A stretch of 64,000 nt of DNA, from the NCBI RefSeq assembly GCF_902459765.1, contig NZ_CABPSP010000013.1, positions 173,914 through 237,913 of the forward strand. Direction: 5' to 3'. The stretch's first letter is position 1, and every line of letters starts with the position of its first letter. This DNA comes from Pandoraea anapnoica (lineage in GTDB: Bacteria > Pseudomonadota > Gammaproteobacteria > Burkholderiales > Burkholderiaceae). The position numbers were made by a program, and so were the translations under genes. Below are positions 25,548-33,934 of the stretch, piece by piece. The notes beneath the pieces were generated by a model. The model saw nothing but the letters and a program-made list of their open reading frames with translations, was not told the DNA's origin and made no database searches.

Positions 25548-26510
25548 ATGACGCTCAAGCCCTACTGTCCCGATTGCCCGGATTGTCCGGATTGCCCGAC
25601 GTCGACCTTACTGCCTTCAGCCGCTATGCCCGCCAACAAGCCTGCGCCGCGTGCGCGCCGTCATCCCGCCAGTGCTGCCGCAGACGCCGCAGCGACCGGG
25701 CTCGCCGGATCCCGTCCCCTTTCGCTCCACTCGCTGTCCTCCCCCCCGGCCGACGATGCGCTTGAGCAGAACGCCGAGACGCGCGTCGAGACGCACATCT
25801 ACCGGACCATCGTCGAAGGCGTGCTGGCGCACCGTCTGACACCTGGCACCAAGCTCCCCGAGCCCGAGCTTTGTCAGCTCTTCGACGTGGGCCGGGCGGT
25901 CGTACGCCGAGTGCTCGAACGTCTGGCGCACGACGGCATCGTCACGCTGCGTCCTAACAAGGGCGCGGTGATCGCTGAGCCGACGCCGGAAGAAACGCGC
26001 GAGATCTTCGAAGCACGACGTGCGCTGGAGCGCGCGCTCGTCGAGCTGGCGGTGGCAAGGGTGACCGATGAGGATCTGGCGATGCTGCGTCGGCAACTCG
26101 ATGCAGAGCATGCGGCCATGCACCGCTTCGATCAGCCATCCTGGGCGCGGCTCGCGAGTGACTTCCATCTACGCGTGGCGGCGCTCGCAGGCAATGCAGT
26201 GCTCCTGCGCTATCTCGGTGAGTTGATCTCGCGCTGCTCGCTCATCGTAGGGTTGTACGAGCCACCGGGCTACGCGCCGTGCGAGCACGACGAACACACC
26301 GCCATCGTGGCGTGCATCGAGAGACGGGATGCCGCAGGTGCCATCGACCGTATGCAAGCGCATCTGGAGGAACTGGAGCGACGCATCGAGACGACCCGAA
26401 TGCGTGGGCAGAAGAGTCTTGCCTCGCTGCTCGGCTTGCCGGAGACCGGCGCTGCGCAGCGCGACGCCACCACACCGTCCGCCAAATCCACCACTCGTCA
26501 GCGCGCCTGA
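25548..26510 (+). CDS. GntR-family transcriptional regulator (FCD type)
   Basis: A 320-residue DNA-binding regulator. After a low-complexity N-terminal extension of about 80 residues comes a winged helix (THIYRTIVEGVLAHRL through TLRPNKGAVI, about residues 83-145) and an all-helical FCD effector domain (EIFEARRALERALVELA to about 280) that usually binds a carboxylate and a metal. The extension starts with a four-times repeated Cys-Pro-Asp/Thr unit encoded by four near-identical 9-bp units at 25566-25601. If translation starts at the in-frame ATG 25626 instead, the repeat would be non-coding. It is likely the local regulator of the deacetylase unit, the divergent importer, or both. Confidence 0.9.
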   Translation: MTLKPYCPDCPDCPDCPTSTLLPSAAMPANKPAPRARRHPASAAADAAATGLAGSRPLSLHSLSSPPADDALEQNAETRVETHIYRTIVEGVLAHRLTPGTKLPEPELCQLFDVGRAVVRRVLERLAHDGIVTLRPNKGAVIAEPTPEETREIFEARRALERALVELAVARVTDEDLAMLRRQLDAEHAAMHRFDQPSWARLASDFHLRVAALAGNAVLLRYLGELISRCSLIVGLYEPPGYAPCEHDEHTAIVACIERRDAAGAIDRMQAHLEELERRIETTRMRGQKSLASLLGLPETGAAQRDATTPSAKSTTRQRA

Positions 26511-26519
26511 GGCCATCGT

Positions 26520-27155
26520 ATGGAAATCGACTTCCGGGAAATTACGGCCTATCAACGCTACAAGTTGATGGCCAGCCTGATCGTGCCGCGTCCCATTGCA
26601 CTCGTCACGACGGTCAACGAAGGCGGCGTCGTCAATGCCGCGCCGTTCTCGATGTTCAACATGCTCGGCGAAGAACCGCCGATCGTCATGCTATCGATCA
26701 ACCGGCGCGACGACGATTCGCTCAAGGACACCGCGGCGAACATTCTGCGCACGCGCGAATATGTCGTGCACCTGACGGACGAGGCGATGGCGGCGCGCAT
26801 GCACGCTTGCGGCGAGTGCCTGCCGCCGACGCAAAGCGAGCTCGTGCATGCGGGGCTCACACCCGTGGCGAGTAGTCTGGTGGCCCCGCCGCGCATCGCC
26901 GAAGCCCCGGTCGCCTTCGAATGCACGCTGTGGGAGACGCTCGAGACACCGAGCCGCCACATCTTCATCGGACGCGTCGAACGCATGCACGCGCGCGACG
27001 AACTGATCGACACGCAGGCGTGGCGTGTGCGTCTGCAAAACTACTTCCCTGTCGGACGCTTCGGAGCGAGCTTTTACGTCGATACGCGCAATCGCTTCTC
27101 GCTGGAATGCCACGACGGTCAGCCGACCGCCACTACAGCGGTGGACGAAATGTGA
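26520..27155 (+). CDS. flavin reductase-like FMN-binding split-barrel protein
   Basis: A 211-residue member of the flavin reductase-like (DIM6/NTAB) family. The fold starts with FREITAYQRYKLMASLIVPRP, followed by ALVTTVNEGGVVNAAPFSMFN, which is the FMN-binding strand-loop region, and EEPPIVMLSINRR. Such proteins bind FMN and may reduce it for a partner monooxygenase or act on their own; no monooxygenase gene is adjacent. It begins 9 bp after the GntR stop and so belongs to the same transcript as the deacetylase and the regulator. Confidence 0.88.
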   Translation: MEIDFREITAYQRYKLMASLIVPRPIALVTTVNEGGVVNAAPFSMFNMLGEEPPIVMLSINRRDDDSLKDTAANILRTREYVVHLTDEAMAARMHACGECLPPTQSELVHAGLTPVASSLVAPPRIAEAPVAFECTLWETLETPSRHIFIGRVERMHARDELIDTQAWRVRLQNYFPVGRFGASFYVDTRNRFSLECHDGQPTATTAVDEM

Positions 27156-27291
27156 CGGTGCGGTGGCCATCGGCCACGCTCACAGGTCTGAACTTGCGGC
27201 GGTCATAAGTCCCCGAATCGCCCTCCCTATCTCCGCGTAAACCCCGATATCCGCCCCTTGGACGGAGGCATACCCTTCGACTTCTTATAAA

Positions 27292-27317
27292 ACAGAACGT
27301 CATTCTGTCTGACAGAA
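27292..27317. promoter_or_regulatory. triple ACAGAA operator-like element upstream of MFS gene
   Basis: Three copies of one hexamer: ACAGAA (27292-27297), its inverse TTCTGT (27303-27308) and ACAGAA (27312-27317), with 5- and 3-bp spacers. An AT-rich TATAAA just before the first copy may be a -10 box. Palindrome plus third half-site recalls IclR-family operators; the inner TGTCTGACA also resembles GntR/FCD sites. Regulators of both kinds are encoded nearby. Confidence 0.5.
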
Positions 27318-27358
27318 CTTGCGGAATGACCTGCAATGCAATCCAAAGGAGGATTGAG

Positions 27359-28792
27359 ATGTCGAGTTTGCCTGTCGGCGCGGTGCACGAGTCGCCCGCC
27401 GCCCACTCCGGGCCCTCCGACGCGAGTCGGCAGATCAACGCGCGCATCGACCGGTTGCCCGCCACGCGATCCGTCTGGATGTTGATCCTGCTGCTCGCTC
27501 TGGGCGGCTGGTTCGAGTTTTACGATCTCTTCTTCACCGCTTACGTGGGCCCCGGCCTCGTCAAGAGTGGCTTGTACTCCACGACGACGGCATCGTTCTT
27601 CGGCGTGTCGGGCCTCGGCGCGTTTGTGGCGGCGTCCTTCGCGGGGCTGTTCATCGGCACATTCTTTCTGACCGGGCTCGCCGACCGCTACGGCCGTCGC
27701 ACGATCTTCACCGTCTCGCTGCTCTGGTATTCCATCGCCACGCTCATCATGGCGTTCCAGACGACTGCGCCGATGATCAACCTGTGGCGTCTGATTGCCG
27801 GGATCGGCGTCGGCGTCGAGCTGGTGACCATCGATACGTATGTGAGCGAACTCGCGCCGAAGCATCTGCGCGGCCGCGCCTTCGCCTTCATGCACCTGAT
27901 TCAGTACCTCGCGGTGCCCGCGGTGGCGTTGCTGTCGTGGTGGCTGGTGCCGCAACAAATCTTCGGGATGGACGGCTGGCGTACGGTGGTCATCATCGGT
28001 TCGCTGGGGGCACTGATCGTCTGGGCGATCCGTCGCCGCGTGCCGGAAAGCCCGCGCTGGCTCGCTCAGCAAGGCCGCGCCGCCGAGGCCGAAGCGATTC
28101 TCTCGGATCTGGAAGCCCGCGTGCAACGAGAGTCCGGCCGTCCGTTGCCGCCGCCGGTACTGAGCGTCGAACCGGCCGCGACCAAGGCAAAGTTCCGCGA
28201 AATCTGGCAGAAGCCGTATCGTCGTCGCGCCATCACGCTGCTGGTCTTCAACCTGTTTCAAGCCATCGGTTTCTACGGCTTCGCGTCGTGGGTGCCGACG
28301 TTGCTCGTGTCCAAGGGCATCACGATCACACACAGCCTGATGTACTCGTTCGTCATTGCGATCTCGAACCCGTTCGGTCCGCTCATCGGCATGGCGATTG
28401 CCGATCGCATCGAGCGAAAGACGCTGGTCGTGCTCTCGGCGCTGGGTATCGCAATCTTCGGTTCGCTGTTCGCGGTGCAGACCTCGCCCGCCATGCTGAT
28501 GATTCTCGGGGTGGCGATCACGCTGTGCGGCACGCTGCTGTCGGTTGGCTATCACGCTTATCAGACCGAGCTGTTCCCCACGCGCATTCGTGCCCGGGCT
28601 GTCGGCTTCGTGTACTCGATGTCGCGCCTGTCGGCCATGTTCTCCGGTTTCATGATTGCCTTTGCCCTGCGTCATTTCGACGTGACCGGCGTGTTCGCGC
28701 TGATCACGTTCGCGATGGTCATGGTGATGGCGTCGATCGGCCTGTTCGGGCCGCGTACCAACCAGCGCACGCTGGACGAAATCTCGCATTGA
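27359..28792 (+). CDS. MFS transporter (sugar/organic-acid:H+ symporter type)
   Basis: A 477-residue, 12-helix inner-membrane carrier. The ATG at 27359 is chosen because a strong AAAGGAGG lies at 27345-27352; an upstream in-frame ATG at 27326 lacks one. The first helix contains GGWFEFYDLFFTAYVGP. The loop-2 motif is GLADRYGRRTIF, and GVGVELVTIDTYVSELAP and YQTELFPTRIRARAVG are typical of the carboxylate and aromatic-acid carriers related to sugar porters. It is the first gene of a unit with a CoA-transferase and a citryl-CoA-lyase-like enzyme, so a di- or tricarboxylate is the most likely cargo. Confidence 0.92.
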   Translation: MSSLPVGAVHESPAAHSGPSDASRQINARIDRLPATRSVWMLILLLALGGWFEFYDLFFTAYVGPGLVKSGLYSTTTASFFGVSGLGAFVAASFAGLFIGTFFLTGLADRYGRRTIFTVSLLWYSIATLIMAFQTTAPMINLWRLIAGIGVGVELVTIDTYVSELAPKHLRGRAFAFMHLIQYLAVPAVALLSWWLVPQQIFGMDGWRTVVIIGSLGALIVWAIRRRVPESPRWLAQQGRAAEAEAILSDLEARVQRESGRPLPPPVLSVEPAATKAKFREIWQKPYRRRAITLLVFNLFQAIGFYGFASWVPTLLVSKGITITHSLMYSFVIAISNPFGPLIGMAIADRIERKTLVVLSALGIAIFGSLFAVQTSPAMLMILGVAITLCGTLLSVGYHAYQTELFPTRIRARAVGFVYSMSRLSAMFSGFMIAFALRHFDVTGVFALITFAMVMVMASIGLFGPRTNQRTLDEISH

Positions 28793-28850
28793 TTTGTCCT
28801 GACCCGATGTATCTCGCTTCAACCGAAACTCGTATTCTTGGGAGCCAACG

Positions 28851-30050
28851 ATGGCATTGCCGCTAGCCGGGGTGAAAGTCCTCGATCTCTCCAACGTCCT
28901 CGCGGGACCGTTCTGCGCTTATCAGCTGGCGCTAATGGGCGCTGACGTGACCAAGGTCGAAAACCCCGAAGGGGGCGATCTGGCCCGTCGACTCGGGGCA
29001 GACAAAGCAGCGGCTGCACGCCAGATGGGCGCGTCGTTTGTGGCGGTGAACGCTGGCAAGCGCTCGCTCACGCTGAACCTGAAAGATCCGCGCGGCAAGG
29101 CCATCCTGAAAGCGCTGGTGGCGTCGAGCGACGTGCTCGTCGAGAACTTCCGTCCGGGCGTGATGACGCGTCTCGGTCTGGATTTCGACGTTCTGCGCGA
29201 AATCAATCCGCGTCTTGTCTACTGCGCGATCTCGGGCTTCGGTGCGGACGGCGAGTTGTCGTCGCGCCCCGCCTACGATCAGATCATTCAGGGTATTTCG
29301 GGGGTGATGAGCGTGACGGGAGATGCGCAGAGCGCTCCGTTGCGCGTCGGCTATCCGGTGTCCGATACCGTCGGCGGTCTGACGGCCGCGTTCGCCATCT
29401 GCGCGGCGCTGCTCGATGCGCGCACGACAGGGCAGGGCCGCATGCTCGACGTCTCGATGCTCGAAGCCACGCTCGCGACGATGGGCTGGGTCGTCTCGAA
29501 CTACCTGAATGCGGGTGTCGCACCGGTGCCGATGGGCAACGAGAACTTCACTGCTGCGCCGTCCGGCACCTTCCGTACGGGTGACGGCCTGCTGAACATC
29601 GCGGCGAACGAGACGCGGCAGTTCGTGAGTCTGTGCGCGTTGATTGGCCGCCCGGATATCGCCGACGACCCGCGCTTCGCGCAACGCGACACGCGCAAGC
29701 AGAATCGTCACGCGCTCAAAGCGGAAATCGAAGCGGCGCTCGCACACGACAGCGCCGCGAACTGGGAGACGAAATTCGTCGCGAGCGGTGTGCCTGCCGG
29801 GCGCGTTCTTTCTGTGCCTGATGTCCTCGCGCATCCGCATCTCGCTTCGCGCGAATTCGTGCGCGAACTCGACGTGCCGGGCGAGGCGCAGCCGCAGCGT
29901 GTGACGCGCGCGGGCTTCCGTCTCTCCGGCGGTGACGCTGCCCCGAGTGCACCCGCACCGTCGCTCGGCGCGGATACGCTGAATCTGCTGCGTGACCTCG
30001 GCCACGACACGGCCTCCATCGACCAACTGCGCGCCGACGGCGTGATCTGA
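28851..30050 (+). CDS. CaiB/BaiF (class III) CoA-transferase
   Basis: A 399-residue family III CoA-transferase. The N-terminus LAGVKVLDLSNVLAGPFCAYQLALMGADV is reduced here to its key part: LDLSNVLAGPF followed by ADVTKVENP, the CoA-binding Rossmann region. The catalytic aspartate lies in RPAYDQIIQGISGVMSVTG, about residue 144. RVGYPVSDTVGGLTAA and GRMLDVSMLEA are also family marks. The enzyme moves CoA between carboxylic acids, here probably activating the acid imported by the upstream MFS protein. GGGAG stands before the ATG. It is followed after 2 bp by the lyase gene. Confidence 0.92.
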   Translation: MALPLAGVKVLDLSNVLAGPFCAYQLALMGADVTKVENPEGGDLARRLGADKAAAARQMGASFVAVNAGKRSLTLNLKDPRGKAILKALVASSDVLVENFRPGVMTRLGLDFDVLREINPRLVYCAISGFGADGELSSRPAYDQIIQGISGVMSVTGDAQSAPLRVGYPVSDTVGGLTAAFAICAALLDARTTGQGRMLDVSMLEATLATMGWVVSNYLNAGVAPVPMGNENFTAAPSGTFRTGDGLLNIAANETRQFVSLCALIGRPDIADDPRFAQRDTRKQNRHALKAEIEAALAHDSAANWETKFVASGVPAGRVLSVPDVLAHPHLASREFVRELDVPGEAQPQRVTRAGFRLSGGDAAPSAPAPSLGADTLNLLRDLGHDTASIDQLRADGVI

Positions 30051-30052
30051 CC

Positions 30053-30889
30053 ATGAGCCCGACACTCGATGCTGCGGCGCTGTGCGCCGATTACTGGAGC
30101 ACGTCGATCATCGATATCCATCCGGGATCGATCAACGTGCGTGGCTATCCGATACAGGAACTGATCGGCAACGTGAGCTTCCCGCAGATGATCTGGCTGA
30201 TGCTGCGCGGCGAGTTGCCCACGGATGCGCAGGCGCGGTTGCTAGAGGCGGCGCTCGTCGCGTCGGTGGACCACGGACCACACGCACCGTCGATTGCGAT
30301 CTCGCGCATCGCAACGAGCTGCGGCTTGCCGCTCAACGGCGCGATGGCTTCGGCCATCAATGCGCTGGACGACGTGCATGGCGGCGCGGGGCAGCAGGCC
30401 GTCGAGCTGTATCAGGACATCGCCCAGCGGCTGGCGGACTCGACGACTGAAGTCCCCGATCTCGCCGATGCAGTGGCAGAGGGTATCGCTGCGTTTAACG
30501 TTGCCCACGGGAAGTACCTGCCGGGTTTCGGTCATCGCTTCCATCCGGTCGATCCGCGTGCGACGCGCTTGCTCGCCATCGTCGACGATGCCGTGGCGCA
30601 AGGCGTGATCGAAGGGCATTACGCGGCCATCGCACGTGGCATCGAAGCGCACCTGAAGGCGCGCAAGCAAAAGCCGGTGCCGATGAACATCGACGGCATC
30701 ACCGCTGTGATCTATGCCGAACTGGGGTTTGCGCCGGAGTTGGCGCGAGGGGTGTTCGTGTTGTCGCGTGCGGTTGGCATTCTGTCCCACGCCTGGGAGC
30801 AACGCGGGCGCGGCGAACGCAACAAAGGCCCGTTGCCGCGTCAATTGCCGTATCGCTACACCGGTCTCGCCGAACGCGAACTGCCCTGA
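30053..30889 (+). CDS. citryl-CoA lyase / citrate synthase-like protein
   Basis: A 278-residue member of the citrate synthase superfamily that is shorter than citrate synthase (about 430) and has the size of stand-alone citryl-CoA lyases and similar enzymes. The active-site residues of the superfamily are visible: a His in DDVHGGAGQQ, a His in GFGHRFHPVDPRA, and an Asp in PMNIDGITAVI. The family cleaves or forms a 3-hydroxy-3-carboxy acyl-CoA, as in citryl-CoA to acetyl-CoA and oxaloacetate. Next to a CoA-transferase and an acid carrier, the cleavage direction is the natural reading. Start ATG 30053 is 2 bp after the previous stop. Confidence 0.9.
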   Translation: MSPTLDAAALCADYWSTSIIDIHPGSINVRGYPIQELIGNVSFPQMIWLMLRGELPTDAQARLLEAALVASVDHGPHAPSIAISRIATSCGLPLNGAMASAINALDDVHGGAGQQAVELYQDIAQRLADSTTEVPDLADAVAEGIAAFNVAHGKYLPGFGHRFHPVDPRATRLLAIVDDAVAQGVIEGHYAAIARGIEAHLKARKQKPVPMNIDGITAVIYAELGFAPELARGVFVLSRAVGILSHAWEQRGRGERNKGPLPRQLPYRYTGLAERELP

Positions 30890-31060
30890 GTGCCGAACCG
30901 GCGGCGACCCGATAAGTGCGGATACGTCGATGAATCCCAATCGCGCACCGCATCTTCTTCCCAAGGGGGTGCGAGAAACGAAAGCTTGCTGTTCGTTTCA
31001 ATAACGTCGACGTACTTCCCGTACCAGAATGAACTTCCCAATTATTGATGGAGATCCATC

Positions 31061-31645
31061 ATGGAAGTGAGTTCGACGGGTGTTAATTCCGGCAATACGA
31101 CCCAGGTGCTGACTGGGAACCAAGGGCCTGACGACAAGGACAATAAGGTCAACGCAGTCGGCGAGGATTTGCGAACTGTGAGCCAGATACTCACGCCGGT
31201 GGCTCTGATGTCCACCGAGAGCGTTCGCTTGTTTGAGGTTCCCGATAAGCTAAACGAAGTCTTCGGCCCGATGGTGCTGGCCGACATTTTTAAGGCGGAC
31301 GCAAAGTTCCTCGCGCGATTTCAGGAGGCCATCGTTTCGCGCGACGGCGCGTTGGGCGTGTTTGTCGAAGACCTTATGGGGGCTAAGTCCAGGCCCGGGC
31401 GTCAAACGGTCGTCGACGTGCTGGTTCAGTTGTTCGAGTACCTCCCGGACGCCTCCCGGGTCGATGCCGTCAATGCGCTGGTCGATTACAAAGTTGACGG
31501 GAAGGGCAATCGTGTCGAAGCCGATGGCGTAGGTGTCATCGCACTGCGTGGATTCTGCGATGAGCTTTTCGAAACGATTCCGGAGACGGACAAGGCGTAC
31601 GTGAAGGATCTCTTCGACAAACACGAAATCGCGCTTGATGCATGA
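31061..31645 (+). CDS. hypothetical protein, paralogue of the 33935 gene
   Basis: A 194-residue protein of unknown family. The first 45 residues are Ser/Thr/Asn/Gly-rich and look disordered; the rest is helical. About residues 75-190 resemble the C-terminal half of the protein at 33935: FKADAKFL against LKANAALL, GVFVEDLM against SAFVGDIS, GRQTVVDVLVQLFEYLP against RKQRVMDALILSLDVLP, and a shared C-terminal helix. A disordered start and helical body are what type III or other secreted proteins look like, but no secretion machinery is encoded in this window and that idea is only a guess. The Shine-Dalgarno GGAG lies inside a small inverted repeat (31047-31060) immediately before the start codon, which could hide it in mRNA. 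Confidence 0.75.
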   Translation: MEVSSTGVNSGNTTQVLTGNQGPDDKDNKVNAVGEDLRTVSQILTPVALMSTESVRLFEVPDKLNEVFGPMVLADIFKADAKFLARFQEAIVSRDGALGVFVEDLMGAKSRPGRQTVVDVLVQLFEYLPDASRVDAVNALVDYKVDGKGNRVEADGVGVIALRGFCDELFETIPETDKAYVKDLFDKHEIALDA

Positions 31646-31681
31646 CAGGACGTTGCGAGAGCGATGGATCGCCTGGGCGTA

Positions 31682-32428
31682 TCAACCCTCTCGCAGCTTC
31701 CACGCCGCGCGCAGTGCCCGCGAGTCGCCACCGAGCCCGTCGGTGGCGCGCACGGCGCACGAAAATAGATCCGGCAGGTGCCGGTCGATGAACGCGCGGT
31801 CGATACGCGAGCTGGGTCCGGCCAGCGTCACTACGCCGCGCAGCGTCTGACGCACCCCGAACACCGGCATCGACACCCCCGCCGTATCGCGCTCGCGATC
31901 GCCCATCGATACGCTGTAGCCCACGTCGCGAATGCGGTCGAATGCTTCGCCCGTCTCTCCACCGAAAGCCAGCAACGCCAATCCCCCCGAACCGTGTTCA
32001 AGCGGCAGAACATCGCCTTCACGCACGTGGAACCGCACGGCATGCGTGGAATCGACGCGATGCAGACACACGCGTACGGCGTCGTCGCGCACATAGAACG
32101 ACACGCTTTCGCCGCTCACATCCGCCAGTTCGCGCATTAGCGGCAACAGAATGTCGCCGAGGTTCAGGCTGCGCTGATACAGTGCGCCGAGCATGAACGT
32201 GGCCGGGCCGAGCTGATAGCGGCCATCTTCGAGCCGCATGAGCATGCGGTGCTGGATGAGCGCGCCCGCGAGGCGCAGCAGGGTGCTCTTGTAGAGGCCG
32301 GTGCGGGCAGCCAGTTCGGCCAGCGTGAGGGCGCTGTCGTCGGGTTTGAACGCGAACAGAATGGCGCAGGCGCGGTCGATGACGGCAACGCCGGAGCTGT
32401 CTTTCGGTTCAGGGGTAACGTCTGACAT
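31682..32428 (-). CDS. IclR-family transcriptional regulator
   Basis: A 248-residue regulator with an N-terminal winged helix (VIDRACAILFAF to RYQLGPATF, about residues 15-75; recognition region TGLYKSTLLRLAGAL) and a C-terminal IclR effector domain (ESVSFYVRDDAVRVCLHRVDS to SRIDRAFIDRHLP). IclR proteins bind small organic acids and act as tetramers at repeated half-sites. The most likely target is the MFS-CoA-transferase-lyase unit 800 bp away, whose promoter has a triple hexamer element, though two genes lie between or beside them. It is convergent with the gene at 31061 (37-bp gap). Confidence 0.92.
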   Translation of the reverse strand: MSDVTPEPKDSSGVAVIDRACAILFAFKPDDSALTLAELAARTGLYKSTLLRLAGALIQHRMLMRLEDGRYQLGPATFMLGALYQRSLNLGDILLPLMRELADVSGESVSFYVRDDAVRVCLHRVDSTHAVRFHVREGDVLPLEHGSGGLALLAFGGETGEAFDRIRDVGYSVSMGDRERDTAGVSMPVFGVRQTLRGVVTLAGPSSRIDRAFIDRHLPDLFSCAVRATDGLGGDSRALRAAWKLREG

Positions 32429-32647
32429 CGGGGCAGGCGAGGTGTCGCTGTGAGAGGTCGAAACGGGGAGTTTATGCCATGTGGGCGCGGCTGTGCGTCC
32501 CTTGAGGAACGGGCCGTCTGCGAAAGCTGTGCGCCGGAATTAGGGAACGGCAGCAGCGCGACGTGCTCGAAGGGATAATCTGCGAACTTCACCGTCCTTG
32601 ATTCCCCGCGCTCGTCCGCTGCGTTTCCTCACGTTCTCCTGCCTGCC

Positions 32648-33820
32648 ATGCTCACCGCTCTCGCCATCGACAACTACCGTTCCATCCAGTCGCTTGTGAT
32701 GCCGCTCACCCGGCTTAACGTCATCAGCGGCGCAAATGGCAGCGGGAAGTCCAATCTTTACCGCGCGCTGCGCTTGCTGGCCGGTACGGCTAACGACGGC
32801 ATCATCGGTCCCATCGCGCGCGAGGGTGGGCTGGGCTCTGTGCTGTGGGCGGGGCCGGAAACCATCAGCCCGCGCATGCGTCGTGGCGAAGTGCCGATTC
32901 AGGGCGGCCCGCGTCAGAAACGTGAGCGCATGCGTCTCGGTTTCGGCAGCGACACCTTCGGCTATGCCATCTGCATGGGGATGGGCAGTGCGGGCGGCGT
33001 TTCCATGTTCGGTGCCGATCCGGAGTTCAAGCACGAGAGCATATGGGCTGGCGAATTTCTACGTCCGGCCAATACGCTGGTGGACCGGCAGGGCGGGGTG
33101 GTGCGACGCAAGGCCGGACGCGAGTGGGACATCCTCACCAGTAGCCTGCCGCGCTTTGAGAGTCTCTTCTCTCACATTGCGAACGACAACGCTTGTCCCG
33201 AGGTATTTACCGTGCGCGAGCGCATTCGCAACTGGCGCTTCTACGATCATTTCCGTACGGACGCTGACGCACCCGCACGCTGGCCCCAGATCGGCACGCG
33301 CACGCTGGCGTTGCATCACGACGGCAGGGATCTCGCTGCTGCCTGGCAGACGATTCGCGAGATCGGCGACCACGAAGCGCTGGCGCAGACGGTCGCGGAC
33401 GCTTTTCCCGGCGCGAGCGTCACGATCGATGGGACGGGCCGTGGCGGGCTCATGCTGGAATTCAATCAGCATGGGTTGCTTCGCCCACTGAGCGCCGCAG
33501 AGTTGTCCGACGGGACGTTGCGGTATCTGCTGCTGACGGCTGCATTGCTCACACCGCGTCCACCCGAGCTGATGGTGCTCAACGAGCCGGAGTCGAGTTT
33601 GCATCCCGATCTCATGCCCGCGTTGGGGCGTCTTATTCGCCGTGCCTCGCAACGCAGTCAGGTGTGGGTCGTGTCGCACTCGCCGCGTCTGGCGGCGGCG
33701 CTGGAAGAGGACCCCGAATGCAATTCGATCCAATTGGAGAAGTCCTTCTCGGCGACGACGATTCTCGGCCAGCATCCGCTCGACCGTCCGGCATGGCGAT
33801 GGGCGGATAACGGCAATTGA
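32648..33820 (+). CDS. AAA ATPase, SMC/OLD-like (AAA_21 type)
   Basis: A 390-residue ABC/SMC-like ATPase. It starts with LTALAIDNYRSIQSL, the beta-strand pair of RecF/OLD-type ATPases, followed by Walker A SGANGSGKS (about residues 27-35). LRPLSAAELSDGTLRYL is the signature-like segment, PELMVLNEPESSLHPDL is Walker B with the acidic residue, and WVVSHSPRLAA is the switch strand. Such stand-alone proteins are often loosely called predicted ATPases; some are parts of phage-defence or toxin modules, but no TOPRIM, nuclease or partner gene is next to it, so no defence role is claimed. The gene begins in a 219-bp gap divergent from the IclR gene. Confidence 0.9.
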   Translation: MLTALAIDNYRSIQSLVMPLTRLNVISGANGSGKSNLYRALRLLAGTANDGIIGPIAREGGLGSVLWAGPETISPRMRRGEVPIQGGPRQKRERMRLGFGSDTFGYAICMGMGSAGGVSMFGADPEFKHESIWAGEFLRPANTLVDRQGGVVRRKAGREWDILTSSLPRFESLFSHIANDNACPEVFTVRERIRNWRFYDHFRTDADAPARWPQIGTRTLALHHDGRDLAAAWQTIREIGDHEALAQTVADAFPGASVTIDGTGRGGLMLEFNQHGLLRPLSAAELSDGTLRYLLLTAALLTPRPPELMVLNEPESSLHPDLMPALGRLIRRASQRSQVWVVSHSPRLAAALEEDPECNSIQLEKSFSATTILGQHPLDRPAWRWADNGN

Positions 33821-33832
33821 GGCGGAGGCGGG

Positions 33833-33848
33833 CCGTCGGTGCCGACGG
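33833..33848 (+). terminator. short GC-rich hairpin after ATPase gene
   Basis: Perfect 7-bp arms (33833-33839 and 33842-33848) stand 12 bases after the ATPase stop codon. There is no T-run after it, so termination strength is doubtful. Confidence 0.35.
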
Positions 33849-33934
33849 AACTGACAACTGACCGACGGTATCGCAAAGACCTTGGGGCGACGTGCCGTCA
33901 GGATGCGATCTCCTATCCATGAAAGAGGTCGACG

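Noticed and set aside
27227-28894. Long minus-strand open frame opposite the MFS gene
   Set aside because: Composition dominated by Arg, His, Gln and Asp; shadow of the transporter gene.
32648-33820. AAA ATPase as part of a phage-defence system
   Set aside because: It resembles OLD-like ATPases, but no nuclease, TOPRIM or other effector gene is adjacent, so a defence role is not supported.
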